Below, in pieces: positions 1-5,432 of a DNA stretch of 5,432 nt. The notes below the pieces were generated by a model that searched no databases, was not told where the DNA came from, and saw nothing but the letters and a program-made list of their open reading frames with translations. Source of the stretch: DAIPHL01 sp036771375 (GTDB taxonomy: Bacteria > Synergistota > Synergistia > Synergistales > Synergistaceae); assembly GCA_036771375.1 (NCBI GenBank), contig DAIPHL010000146.1, positions 1 to 5,432 on the forward strand, given 5' to 3'. How positions within the stretch are numbered: position 1 is the first letter of the stretch; every line of letters starts with the position of its first letter. The position numbers and the translations under genes are program-made.

Positions 1-877
1 GGTCGGCGACGCCTGTTTTCAACATACGCTGCTCGACCTCGTACATCGACGGGTCGACCCGGCCGTAAAGACACTGACTGCAAAGAACGACGGCGACGCC
101 GGAGTCGACGAGACGCTGTATTTTCTCCGGAAGATCGCGTTTTTCATAGTGTACGCCGCCCGTTCCGAACGCTTCCAGGACAACGCCTCGATACCCGAGG
201 TGGGGGAGGGCGTCCAGGAGTTCGGGTTTGGTTCCGGGCGTCAGTTTGAGCAAAAACACGTCTGGACAGAGTTCGTCATCGAGACGAGTGGGAAGGGCGG
301 GAACATATTCTTCCGTCCGGTTGGAGAGAACGATGAATCCCGAGGCATCGGCGACTCCCATGTAGGGGGCGTTGACACTCTCGAAAGCCGAAAAATCCAT
401 GGTGCTCGTTTTGACCGCGCGCGTCCCGTTGATGACTCTGTGGGCGAACGCCACGGTAACACCGATGATGCCGTTTCGTATCGCCGCGATTGCCGTGTGG
501 AGATTCGGGACGGCGTCGCTTCCCGGAACGCCAAACGGTCGTTGAGATCCAGTCAGGACGACGCTCTTCCCCAGGTTCCGCAGCATGAAAGCGAGTGCGG
601 ATGCGGTGTAGGCCATCGTGTCGGTGCCGTGCGTGATCACGATGCCGTCGAAGGAGTCCAGCGACCGGAATACCTTTTGTGCGATGAGCCTCCAATGCTC
701 CGGCTGAATGTTCGAACTGTCGAGACTCATCAGGTCGTGTGCTTCGAAAGAACAATCGGGATAGGACGAGCTCATCGCATCCAGGATGTCACGGGTGCGG
801 TTTTTGGGTTCGAGCCCCGATTCTCCACGCCACGAGACGATAGTCCCACCCGTACCGAGCAACAGAATTCTCTTCAC
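1..877 (-). CDS. ansA: Type I (AnsA-like) cytoplasmic L-asparaginase, 3' end cut by window edge
   Basis: Hydrolyses L-asparagine to L-aspartate and ammonia; no signal peptide is visible, so it is expected in the cytoplasm. 292 codons are open from the GTG at 877 to the left edge with no stop. The catalytic set of the asparaginase family is visible: the first nucleophilic Thr12 in GTGGTI, the second-site Thr85-Asp86 in HGTDTM, and Lys156 in TRAVKTST. The DSSNI stretch (53-57) matches the substrate-binding loop of E. coli AnsA, and the HGTDTMAYTASAL and CSQCLYGRVD segments also resemble AnsA as I recall it. AnsA-type proteins are about 330-340 residues, so roughly 40-50 are missing beyond the edge. 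The GTG is the only plausible start: between the upstream in-frame stop (the lpdA stop at 914-916) and 877 there is no other ATG, GTG or TTG in frame, and GGGAG (886-890) lies 8 bases before it. It is 36 bases downstream of lpdA, probably co-transcribed. A GatD-like amidotransferase role is possible but less likely. Confidence 0.9.
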   Translation of the reverse strand, partial: MKRILLLGTGGTIVSWRGESGLEPKNRTRDILDAMSSSYPDCSFEAHDLMSLDSSNIQPEHWRLIAQKVFRSLDSFDGIVITHGTDTMAYTASALAFMLRNLGKSVVLTGSQRPFGVPGSDAVPNLHTAIAAIRNGIIGVTVAFAHRVINGTRAVKTSTMDFSAFESVNAPYMGVADASGFIVLSNRTEEYVPALPTRLDDELCPDVFLLKLTPGTKPELLDALPHLGYRGVVLEAFGTGGVHYEKRDLPEKIQRLVDSGVAVVLCSQCLYGRVDPSMYEVEQRMLKTGVAD

Positions 878-885
878 GACCGTCT

Positions 886-890
886 CTCCC
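886..890 (-). promoter_or_regulatory. Ribosome binding site of the asparaginase gene
   Basis: GGGAG on the minus strand sits 8 bases before the GTG at 877. It supports this non-ATG start, for which no in-frame alternative exists after the lpdA stop codon. Confidence 0.65.
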
Positions 891-913
891 GTACCGCTCT
901 CACTTTCGAAAGG

Positions 914-2308
914 TCACCTTCGTCGGGGCAGACTGTGCGTGGCACGATCGTTTGCGTCCTCGGCCGCCTCCGTGACGGCTTCTCCGAAAGTAGGATGTGC
1001 TCGAACGACCCTGCATAGCTCTTCTGCAGTGAGTCCGTTGACGAGCGCCGTCGAAAGCTCCCCGATCATGTCGGTCGCTCTTGGACACATCAACTGTGCG
1101 CCGACGAGGCGGTCGTTTTCGGCGTGAAAGAGCAGTTTGACAAAGCCTCTGTCCGCCATCTCGATGATGTTTTTCCCGTTGGCGGACATGAGGAACTTTC
1201 CCATCTTGACCGGTGTTCCGTTTTTCTTCGCCTCGGCTTCGGTGATGCCGACGGAGGCGATTTCGGGGTCCGTGTAGACACAAAGGGGAGTGAAACGGGT
1301 ATCGACGGATGTTTTCCCGCCGAACATCGCAGAGACCGCGTTTGTCCCCTGGGCGGAAGCCGCGTGCGCGAGCCGGATACTTCCCTCGATGACGTCGCCG
1401 ACGGCGTAGACTCCCGGCAACACGGTTTGGAAGTTCCCGTCGACGGCGATGGCACCGTCCGGGAGCTCAAGGTCCAGGCTCGGGTCGAAAAGTCCTTCCG
1501 TGTTCGGGCGTCTTCCCACGGAGAGGAGTACGGCGTCGCATGTTTCTACCCTCTCTTCTCCTTTGACGGTAAGGCGGCAGACCAGCCCGTCGTCGTTTCG
1601 GGTGAAACTTTCCACCTTTGCACCGGTGTAAATCTGGACGCCCCTTCTCTTCAAGATCATTCCGAGGGTCTGGGACAACTCTTTGTCCATGGTCGGAAGC
1701 AAGCGGTCCATCGCTTCGATTACGGTCACCTTCCGTCCAAACGCGTTGTGCAGGGTGGCGAACTCGACGCCGATCACGCCTCCACCGACGATGACGAGCC
1801 TCGAGGACTCGTCACCCACTCCAGCGAGCATTTCATCGCTGGTCACGATCCCTGGAAGATCTGAACCGGGTATGGGAATGCGGATGGGAACGCTTCCCGT
1901 AGCGATCAATATTTTACCGGCTCTTACCGCCTTGTCCTCGATTTTCGCCGAAAGACCGGGCAGCAGAGTTGCGTGTCCCCTCAAGATCGTCACGTCGTTT
2001 GCCTGCAAGAGGCGCTCGATGCCTTCACGGAGCTGTTTTGTCACGGCGTCTTTACGATCGTGCACCGTTTTTGTGTCGATCCCCATCTTTTCCACCGTGA
2101 TCCCGAATTCGCCGCACAGGGAGAGCTCTCGATAGAGGTGGGATGCATGCAGAAGGGTTTTCGTCGGAATACAGCCTCGATTGAGGCATGTGCCCCCGAT
2201 CTCCCTTTCTTCGACGAGAGCGACTTTTTTGCCGAGTCGAGCCGCTTTGATCGCCGCGACATAACCACCCGGTCCCGCTCCGATTACGAGAAGATCATAA
2301 TCCGTCAT
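914..2308 (-). CDS. lpdA: Dihydrolipoyl dehydrogenase (E3)
   Basis: Flavoprotein that reoxidises protein-bound dihydrolipoamide with NAD+. It is the shared E3 of 2-oxoacid dehydrogenase complexes and the L-protein of glycine cleavage. The 464 residues match the family's usual length. Visible in order: the FAD-binding GAGPGGYVAAIKAARLG (10-26), the redox-active disulfide in GGTCLNRGCIPTK with Cys41 and Cys46, the second dinucleotide-binding motif GGGVIGVEF (175-183), the FAD-contacting YAVGD (301-305), and the C-terminal catalytic His438-Pro439 with Glu443 in HPTFGEA. The CxxxxC spacing, the HPT motif and the absence of other Cys-pair types separate it from mercuric or glutathione reductase. 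There is no N-terminal lipoyl domain. The ATG at 2308 follows the ilvB stop by 12 bases with AAGGG overlapping that stop, suggesting translational coupling. No E1, E2 or GcvP/H/T gene is in the window, so its partner complex is unknown. The tail ends in an Arg run (SLPRRR). Confidence 0.93.
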   Translation of the reverse strand: MTDYDLLVIGAGPGGYVAAIKAARLGKKVALVEEREIGGTCLNRGCIPTKTLLHASHLYRELSLCGEFGITVEKMGIDTKTVHDRKDAVTKQLREGIERLLQANDVTILRGHATLLPGLSAKIEDKAVRAGKILIATGSVPIRIPIPGSDLPGIVTSDEMLAGVGDESSRLVIVGGGVIGVEFATLHNAFGRKVTVIEAMDRLLPTMDKELSQTLGMILKRRGVQIYTGAKVESFTRNDDGLVCRLTVKGEERVETCDAVLLSVGRRPNTEGLFDPSLDLELPDGAIAVDGNFQTVLPGVYAVGDVIEGSIRLAHAASAQGTNAVSAMFGGKTSVDTRFTPLCVYTDPEIASVGITEAEAKKNGTPVKMGKFLMSANGKNIIEMADRGFVKLLFHAENDRLVGAQLMCPRATDMIGELSTALVNGLTAEELCRVVRAHPTFGEAVTEAAEDANDRATHSLPRRR

Positions 2309-2320
2309 TTCGGATCGCCC

Positions 2321-4000
2321 TTACAGGATCATCTGGTCGAGCGCGGCACCGGCCGGCACCATCGGGAAGACTTTTTCGCTCTGCGGAATGGGGATATGAA
2401 GCAGAACAGGACCTTGAACCGCAAGGGCGCGCTCCATCGCGGAATGAAGCCTGTCGGGCGCGTCGACCGAGAACGACTCCACACCCATGCCCTGCGCGAT
2501 CTTCACGAAATCGGGGCATCTCGTGTAGAGGGTGTTCGAGAAACGCTCGTTGAAAAAAAGCTCCTGCCACTGTCGCACCATTCCCAGACAGTTGTTGTCG
2601 AACAACAGGACTTTGATCGGCAGCTTGTACCTCGCGTAGGTATCCAGCTCCTGTATGTTCATCATGGCGCTGCCGTCCCCGGCGATGCAGAATATCGGCA
2701 GGTCCGGACACGCGAAATGGGCGCCGATGGAAGCGGGAATGCCGAAGCCCATCGTGCCGAGCCCTCCCGACGTGATGAAGCGCCTCGGATACCTTGCACG
2801 ATGATAGAGAGCGGCCCACATCTGGTGTTGCCCAACTTCGGTTGTCACGATGGCGTTTCCCTGGGTGACTTCATCCATCGCGTCGATGATCTGCCATGGA
2901 TGCACGTCTCCGTTTCTGGCGATCCGCCCGAGAGGTTCGTCGGCGTCCATCCTGCGGAGTTCCTCCATCCACGCCTGTCGCGACGAAGAATCCTGTCCTG
3001 TCGCCTCCGAGGTCAGGAGGTCGAGGATCTTGGCTGCGTCTCCGATCAGGTACACGTTGGCTTCAATGTTTTTTTTGATCTCCGCGATGTCCAGATCGAT
3101 ATGAATCACCCGGGCGTGCGGAGCGAAACCGGACTGTTTCCCGGTGCTTCGATCGCTGAATCGGGAGCCGACCGCAATCACGAGATCCGATTTACCAAGC
3201 GCACGGTTGGCGACCGCATTTCCATGCATTCCCATCATTCCAATGGCGTTCGGATGCTCCCCCGATATGGAACCCTTTCCCAGGAGCGATGTTGCAACCG
3301 GGAGCTCCAGTTTCTCACAGAAATTTTTGAGAGAATAGAAAGCCCGCGAGACGTTCACACCATTGCCGGCGACGACGACGGGGCGTTTTGCGGAACGGAT
3401 CAGATCCGCGGCTTCGTCGAGACGGTCGAGCCTTTCCTGGGGGGTGCCGCTGTATCCCGGGTAGCTCGTGCCGACAGTGCGGGTATATTCGCAGGAGGCT
3501 TTTTGTATGTCGACGGGAAGGTCGACCACGACGGGGCCTGGGCGTCCGGTCGAGGCGATGAAGAGTGCGTCGTGAATCGCCTGGGGGATCTCGCCGGGAG
3601 TCCGTACCTGCAAGCTGTGCTTGACGACCGGAAGAGAGATCCCGAGGATATGCGCCTCCTGAAACGCGTCCGTCCCGATGCTGTGCGTCGCGACCTGACC
3701 GGTGATTGCGACCATGGGGGAAGAGTCTATGTAAGCGGTCGCGATGCCGGTGATCAGGTTTGTCGCTCCCGGTCCCGAGGTCGCGACGCATACGCCCACG
3801 TCGTCTTTTTTCCCCGCCCTTGAAAATGCATCCGCCGCATGTGCCGCCGCCTGTTCGTGGCGTACCAGAACATGTCGTACGGCCGAATCGTAAATCGCGT
3901 CATAGAGCGGTACGACGGTACCGCCAGGTATTCCGAATATGGTCTTTACGCCCTCATCCTCCAGGGACTTCATAACGATCTGAGCGCCTGTCAGCTCCAT
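2321..4000 (-). CDS. ilvB: Acetolactate (acetohydroxyacid) synthase, large catalytic subunit
   Basis: ThDP- and FAD-dependent enzyme joining pyruvate to pyruvate (acetolactate; valine/leucine) or to 2-oxobutyrate (acetohydroxybutyrate; isoleucine). With the ATG at 4000 it has 559 residues, normal for the family. N-terminal ThDP domain about 1-170: GIPGG (23-27), catalytic Glu49 in RHEQ, TSGPGATN (75-82), GQVATHSIGTDAFQE (101-115). Central FAD-associated domain about 190-330 with GSRFSDRSTG (278-287). C-terminal ThDP domain about 375-540: EVGQHQMWAA (388-397), metal/ThDP motif starting GDGSAMMN (441-448) and ending DNN (468-470), then GMVRQWQ with Trp478, the residue tied to 2-oxobutyrate preference in anabolic enzymes. 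These features favour anabolic AHAS over catabolic AlsS. The start is set by AAGGAG 8 bases before this ATG; a GTG at 4009 overlaps that site. No ilvN regulatory subunit gene is adjacent on either side. Two positions that are hotspots for inhibitor resistance carry non-consensus residues (Thr28, Ala104). Confidence 0.95.
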   Translation of the reverse strand: MELTGAQIVMKSLEDEGVKTIFGIPGGTVVPLYDAIYDSAVRHVLVRHEQAAAHAADAFSRAGKKDDVGVCVATSGPGATNLITGIATAYIDSSPMVAITGQVATHSIGTDAFQEAHILGISLPVVKHSLQVRTPGEIPQAIHDALFIASTGRPGPVVVDLPVDIQKASCEYTRTVGTSYPGYSGTPQERLDRLDEAADLIRSAKRPVVVAGNGVNVSRAFYSLKNFCEKLELPVATSLLGKGSISGEHPNAIGMMGMHGNAVANRALGKSDLVIAVGSRFSDRSTGKQSGFAPHARVIHIDLDIAEIKKNIEANVYLIGDAAKILDLLTSEATGQDSSSRQAWMEELRRMDADEPLGRIARNGDVHPWQIIDAMDEVTQGNAIVTTEVGQHQMWAALYHRARYPRRFITSGGLGTMGFGIPASIGAHFACPDLPIFCIAGDGSAMMNIQELDTYARYKLPIKVLLFDNNCLGMVRQWQELFFNERFSNTLYTRCPDFVKIAQGMGVESFSVDAPDRLHSAMERALAVQGPVLLHIPIPQSEKVFPMVPAGAALDQMIL

Positions 4001-4008
4001 CGACTTCA

Positions 4009-4014
4009 CTCCTT
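4009..4014 (-). promoter_or_regulatory. ilvB ribosome binding site that decides the start codon
   Basis: AAGGAG on the minus strand ends 8 bases before the ATG at 4000. The GTG at 4007-4009 shares its first base with the last G of this motif, so it cannot be the start served by it. The protein therefore begins MELTGAQ, as IlvB proteins commonly do, and not three residues earlier. Confidence 0.8.
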
Positions 4015-4021
4015 CGCAATA

Positions 4022-4059
4022 CGGATCGGAAGAGGAAAAACCCGTTTATGACCGATCCG
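4022..4059 (-). repeat. Perfect 8-bp inverted repeat in the leuB-ilvB gap
   Basis: The arms CGGATCGG (4022-4029) and CCGATCCG (4052-4059) are exact reverse complements separated by 22 bases, so the transcript could form an 8-bp GC-rich stem. The loop contains a short U run on the minus strand. Neither strand shows a U run directly after the stem, so it does not look like a classical intrinsic terminator. It ends 7 bases before the ilvB Shine-Dalgarno. It could be an RNA stem affecting processing or translation, a protein-binding dyad, or chance. The gap (4001-4089) otherwise shows no clear -10/-35 pair and no T-box sequence. Confidence 0.5.
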
Positions 4060-4089
4060 ATGTAGATGTTTTCCGTACTTCTTTTCTCC

Positions 4090-5238
4090 TCATACCTTTT
4101 CGGCGATGGCGTCTCCCATCTTCGAACAGGAGCACTCGCCTCCGAATTCGAACGGCAGGTTTGCCGCCTCCGCTTTCTCCAGGTGCCTTGTCACCGCCGA
4201 CTCGATTGCGGAGGCGGAGCGGTCCAGGTTCAGGTGCCGCAACATCATGGCGCCCGAGAGGATCGCTGCGATCGGATTGGCCCGTCCGGTGCCGGCGATA
4301 TCGGGGGCGGAACCGTGGACCGGTTCGAACATGGAGAGTCCGTCTCCGATGTTCCCTCCCGCCGCTGTTCCAAGCCCGCCCGCCAGGGCGGCCTGCAGGT
4401 CGCTGACGATGTCGCCGAAAAGATTGGGGCAGAGGAGCACGCCCCACGCGGCGGGATTTCGAACGAGATGATAGCAGAGAGCATCGACATTGACGGTGTC
4501 GTATTCGAGCTCGGGATACTCGGAGGCGATCACGTCGACGGCCGTCCGCTCGAAAAATCCGTACAGAGCCGGGGCCGCGTTCGCCTTCGTCACGATCGTA
4601 ACACGCGTTTCGCCACGTTTTTTTGCGGTCTCGCATGCATATCTGGCGATTCTGGACGCCCCATGCCGTGTGTTGAGAGCGACCTGTGCCGCGAAGGGAA
4701 CCTCCGGTGATGTGGCGAGTTCGAGCTTCCCGCGGAGGGAATAGCCTCCCCGCTCGAGGTTCAGGGACGTCGTGAGCCTTCCTTCCTCCGAGATCTCTCC
4801 GAGGCCCATGTACAGGTCCTCCGTGTTCTCGCGGACCACGACCGAATCCATCTTGGCGCCGTTCAGAGGCACGGGAGTCGGAACGTTGGGCATCGAAAAA
4901 GCGGGGCGCAGGTTGACGTATTGGTCGAAGACAAAGCGGAGGGTGAGCAAAATGCCGCGCTCCAGTATGCCCGGCTTGACCGATGGATCCCCGATGGCCC
5001 CCAGAAGCATCGCATCGTGCTCCCCGATTTCGCCCAGGACCGATTCGGGGAGAATCTCCCCGGTTTTCAGGTAGTGCCGTGCGCCGAGGGGGTAATCCGT
5101 CCATTCGAATGTCGCGTCGTCTCGGGTCGCCGCAGCTGCGATCACCTTTTTCGTCTCGGCCGTGACCTCCGGTCCGATGCCGTCTCCTGCGAGAACGGCG
5201 ATGCGAAATCGTTTTCGGGAACGATCGTTTATACTCAT
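4090..5238 (-). CDS. leuB: 3-isopropylmalate dehydrogenase (isocitrate/isopropylmalate dehydrogenase family)
   Basis: Oxidatively decarboxylates 3-isopropylmalate to 2-oxoisocaproate in leucine synthesis, in the cytoplasm. It has 382 residues, longer than the 335-365 usual for LeuB. Visible features: AGDGIGPEV (17-25), GAIGDPSVKPGILERGILL (80-98), the substrate-carboxylate arginines Arg101, Arg111 and Arg136, active-site Tyr143 in NTEDLYMG, Lys218 in TKANA, metal-binding Asp252, Asp276 and Asp280 (NLFGDIVSD), and HGSAPDIAG (308-316), where Asp313-Ile314 predict NAD+ over NADP+. Leu97-Leu98 align with the leucines that recognise the isopropyl group, supporting isopropylmalate as substrate. Relative to actinobacterial LeuB there is an extra stretch of about 24 residues after Tyr143 and a longer C-terminus with Cys369 and Cys371. 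The ATG at 5238 overlaps the leuD stop (ATGA) and has GGAG 8 bases upstream. Methylmalate (citramalate route) or another beta-hydroxyacid cannot be excluded. Confidence 0.9.
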   Translation of the reverse strand: MSINDRSRKRFRIAVLAGDGIGPEVTAETKKVIAAAATRDDATFEWTDYPLGARHYLKTGEILPESVLGEIGEHDAMLLGAIGDPSVKPGILERGILLTLRFVFDQYVNLRPAFSMPNVPTPVPLNGAKMDSVVVRENTEDLYMGLGEISEEGRLTTSLNLERGGYSLRGKLELATSPEVPFAAQVALNTRHGASRIARYACETAKKRGETRVTIVTKANAAPALYGFFERTAVDVIASEYPELEYDTVNVDALCYHLVRNPAAWGVLLCPNLFGDIVSDLQAALAGGLGTAAGGNIGDGLSMFEPVHGSAPDIAGTGRANPIAAILSGAMMLRHLNLDRSASAIESAVTRHLEKAEAANLPFEFGGECSCSKMGDAIAEKV

Positions 5239-5432
5239 GACGCTTTCTCCAGTCTTTTTTTGACATATGCCGCAAGCCCTCCTGCGGCGAAGAGGGTCTG
5301 CAGAAAATCGGGGATCGGGAGGGCGGAGAAGTTTCTGCCATTCGTCTTGTTCGTGATCCGTCCGGCCGACAGGTCGATCTCAAGGACGTCTCCTTTGGAG
5401 ATGGCGCCCGGCTCCGTAGCATCCCGCCGACC
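5235..5432 (-). CDS. leuD: 3-isopropylmalate dehydratase small subunit, C-terminal fragment (5' part beyond window)
   Basis: LeuD pairs with the iron-sulfur subunit LeuC to isomerise 2- to 3-isopropylmalate. Only the last 65 codons and the stop are present; the start lies off the right edge, so the truncation comes from the window and not from mutation. The fragment shows the small-subunit C-terminal pattern: SKGDVLEIDLSAGRITN (fragment residues 12-28), matching the usual GDxLEVDxxxGxIxN, then a phenylalanine/proline-rich stretch and the closing LFAAGGLAAYVKKRL (47-61), typical of the LeuD end. The substrate-recognition loop lies in the missing half, so leucine versus citramalate or homoaconitate specificity cannot be judged here. 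The TGA stop (5235-5237) overlaps the leuB ATG, the classic sign of translational coupling, and the adjacent leuB supports the assignment. Confidence 0.88.
   Translation of the reverse strand, partial: GRRDATEPGAISKGDVLEIDLSAGRITNKTNGRNFSALPIPDFLQTLFAAGGLAAYVKKRLEKAS
5247..5250 (-). promoter_or_regulatory. leuB ribosome binding site inside the leuD 3' end
   Basis: GGAG on the minus strand, 8 bases before the leuB ATG at 5238, lies within the last leuD codons. It supports the ATG that overlaps the leuD stop. Confidence 0.7.

Noticed and set aside
1..877. Periplasmic type II asparaginase (AnsB-like).
   Set aside because: The N-terminus begins MKRILLLGTGGTI, with the catalytic Thr already at residue 12 and no room for a signal peptide. 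The downstream segments resemble AnsA more closely.
1973..3823. A 616-codon open frame on the plus strand, opposite ilvB and the start of lpdA.
   Set aside because: It is antisense to two clearly conserved genes, its translation is rich in Arg, His, Asp and Gly with no recognisable domain, and it has no sensible gene context. Long antisense frames are common in GC-rich coding DNA.
4001..4089. T-box riboswitch, promoter or intrinsic terminator in the leuB-ilvB gap.
   Set aside because: At 89 bases the gap is too short for a T-box and lacks its conserved sequence. No convincing -35/-10 pair was found (only a weak CATAAA-like hexamer), and no U run follows the inverted repeat on either strand.
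4046..4093. A 15-codon frame starting at an ATG that overlaps the leuB stop (MRRKEVRKTSTSDRS), considered as an attenuator leader peptide for ilvB.
   Set aside because: It contains no Leu or Ile and only one Val, and no ribosome binding site suited to it is visible, so it does not fit a branched-chain attenuation leader. A different frame of the gap is rich in Ile/Val/Leu codons but has no start codon.
4046..5422. A 458-codon minus-strand frame overlapping leuB and leuD.
   Set aside because: It is an out-of-frame reading of leuB/leuD, extremely rich in Arg, Pro and Ser, with no domain similarity. leuB and leuD in their own frames have complete family motifs.

Overview
The window holds five consecutive genes, all on the minus strand, so transcription runs from the right edge to the left edge. 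In transcription order they are: the C-terminal end of leuD (isopropylmalate dehydratase small subunit, cut by the right edge), leuB (3-isopropylmalate dehydrogenase family), ilvB (acetolactate synthase catalytic subunit), lpdA (dihydrolipoyl dehydrogenase) and a type I (AnsA-like) L-asparaginase whose last codons run off the left edge. No RNA gene, mobile element or CRISPR array is visible, and no convincing promoter or terminator.

The genes are tightly packed. leuD and leuB overlap by an ATGA. leuB and ilvB are 89 bases apart, the only sizeable gap, and it holds a perfect 8-bp inverted repeat just upstream of the ilvB ribosome binding site. ilvB and lpdA are 12 bases apart, and lpdA and the asparaginase 36. 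This looks like one operon, or two units split at the leuB-ilvB gap. Each gene has a Shine-Dalgarno-like sequence 8-9 bases before its start. The ilvB start is placed at the ATG at 4000, because a GTG nine bases upstream overlaps the Shine-Dalgarno itself.

Functionally this is a branched-chain amino acid biosynthesis cluster. LeuD (with LeuC outside the window) and LeuB carry out the isomerisation and oxidative decarboxylation steps of leucine synthesis, and IlvB makes acetolactate or acetohydroxybutyrate for valine/leucine and isoleucine. The two downstream genes, lpdA and the asparaginase, are not standard members of such operons. LpdA has no E1/E2 or glycine-cleavage partner in view. The asparaginase releases aspartate, a distant isoleucine precursor, but any metabolic link is inference.

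The organism is a bacterium with moderately high GC (judged by eye, mid to upper 50s percent) that uses canonical Shine-Dalgarno initiation. The phylum cannot be fixed from the sequence. LeuB has the GDPSVxxGxLERG signature I recall from actinobacterial LeuB rather than the proteobacterial GGPKWD form, but it also carries an internal insertion and a C-terminal extension, so that is not enough to assign a lineage. I see ordinary metabolic genes with a few features worth checking, and no evidence of a previously undescribed system.
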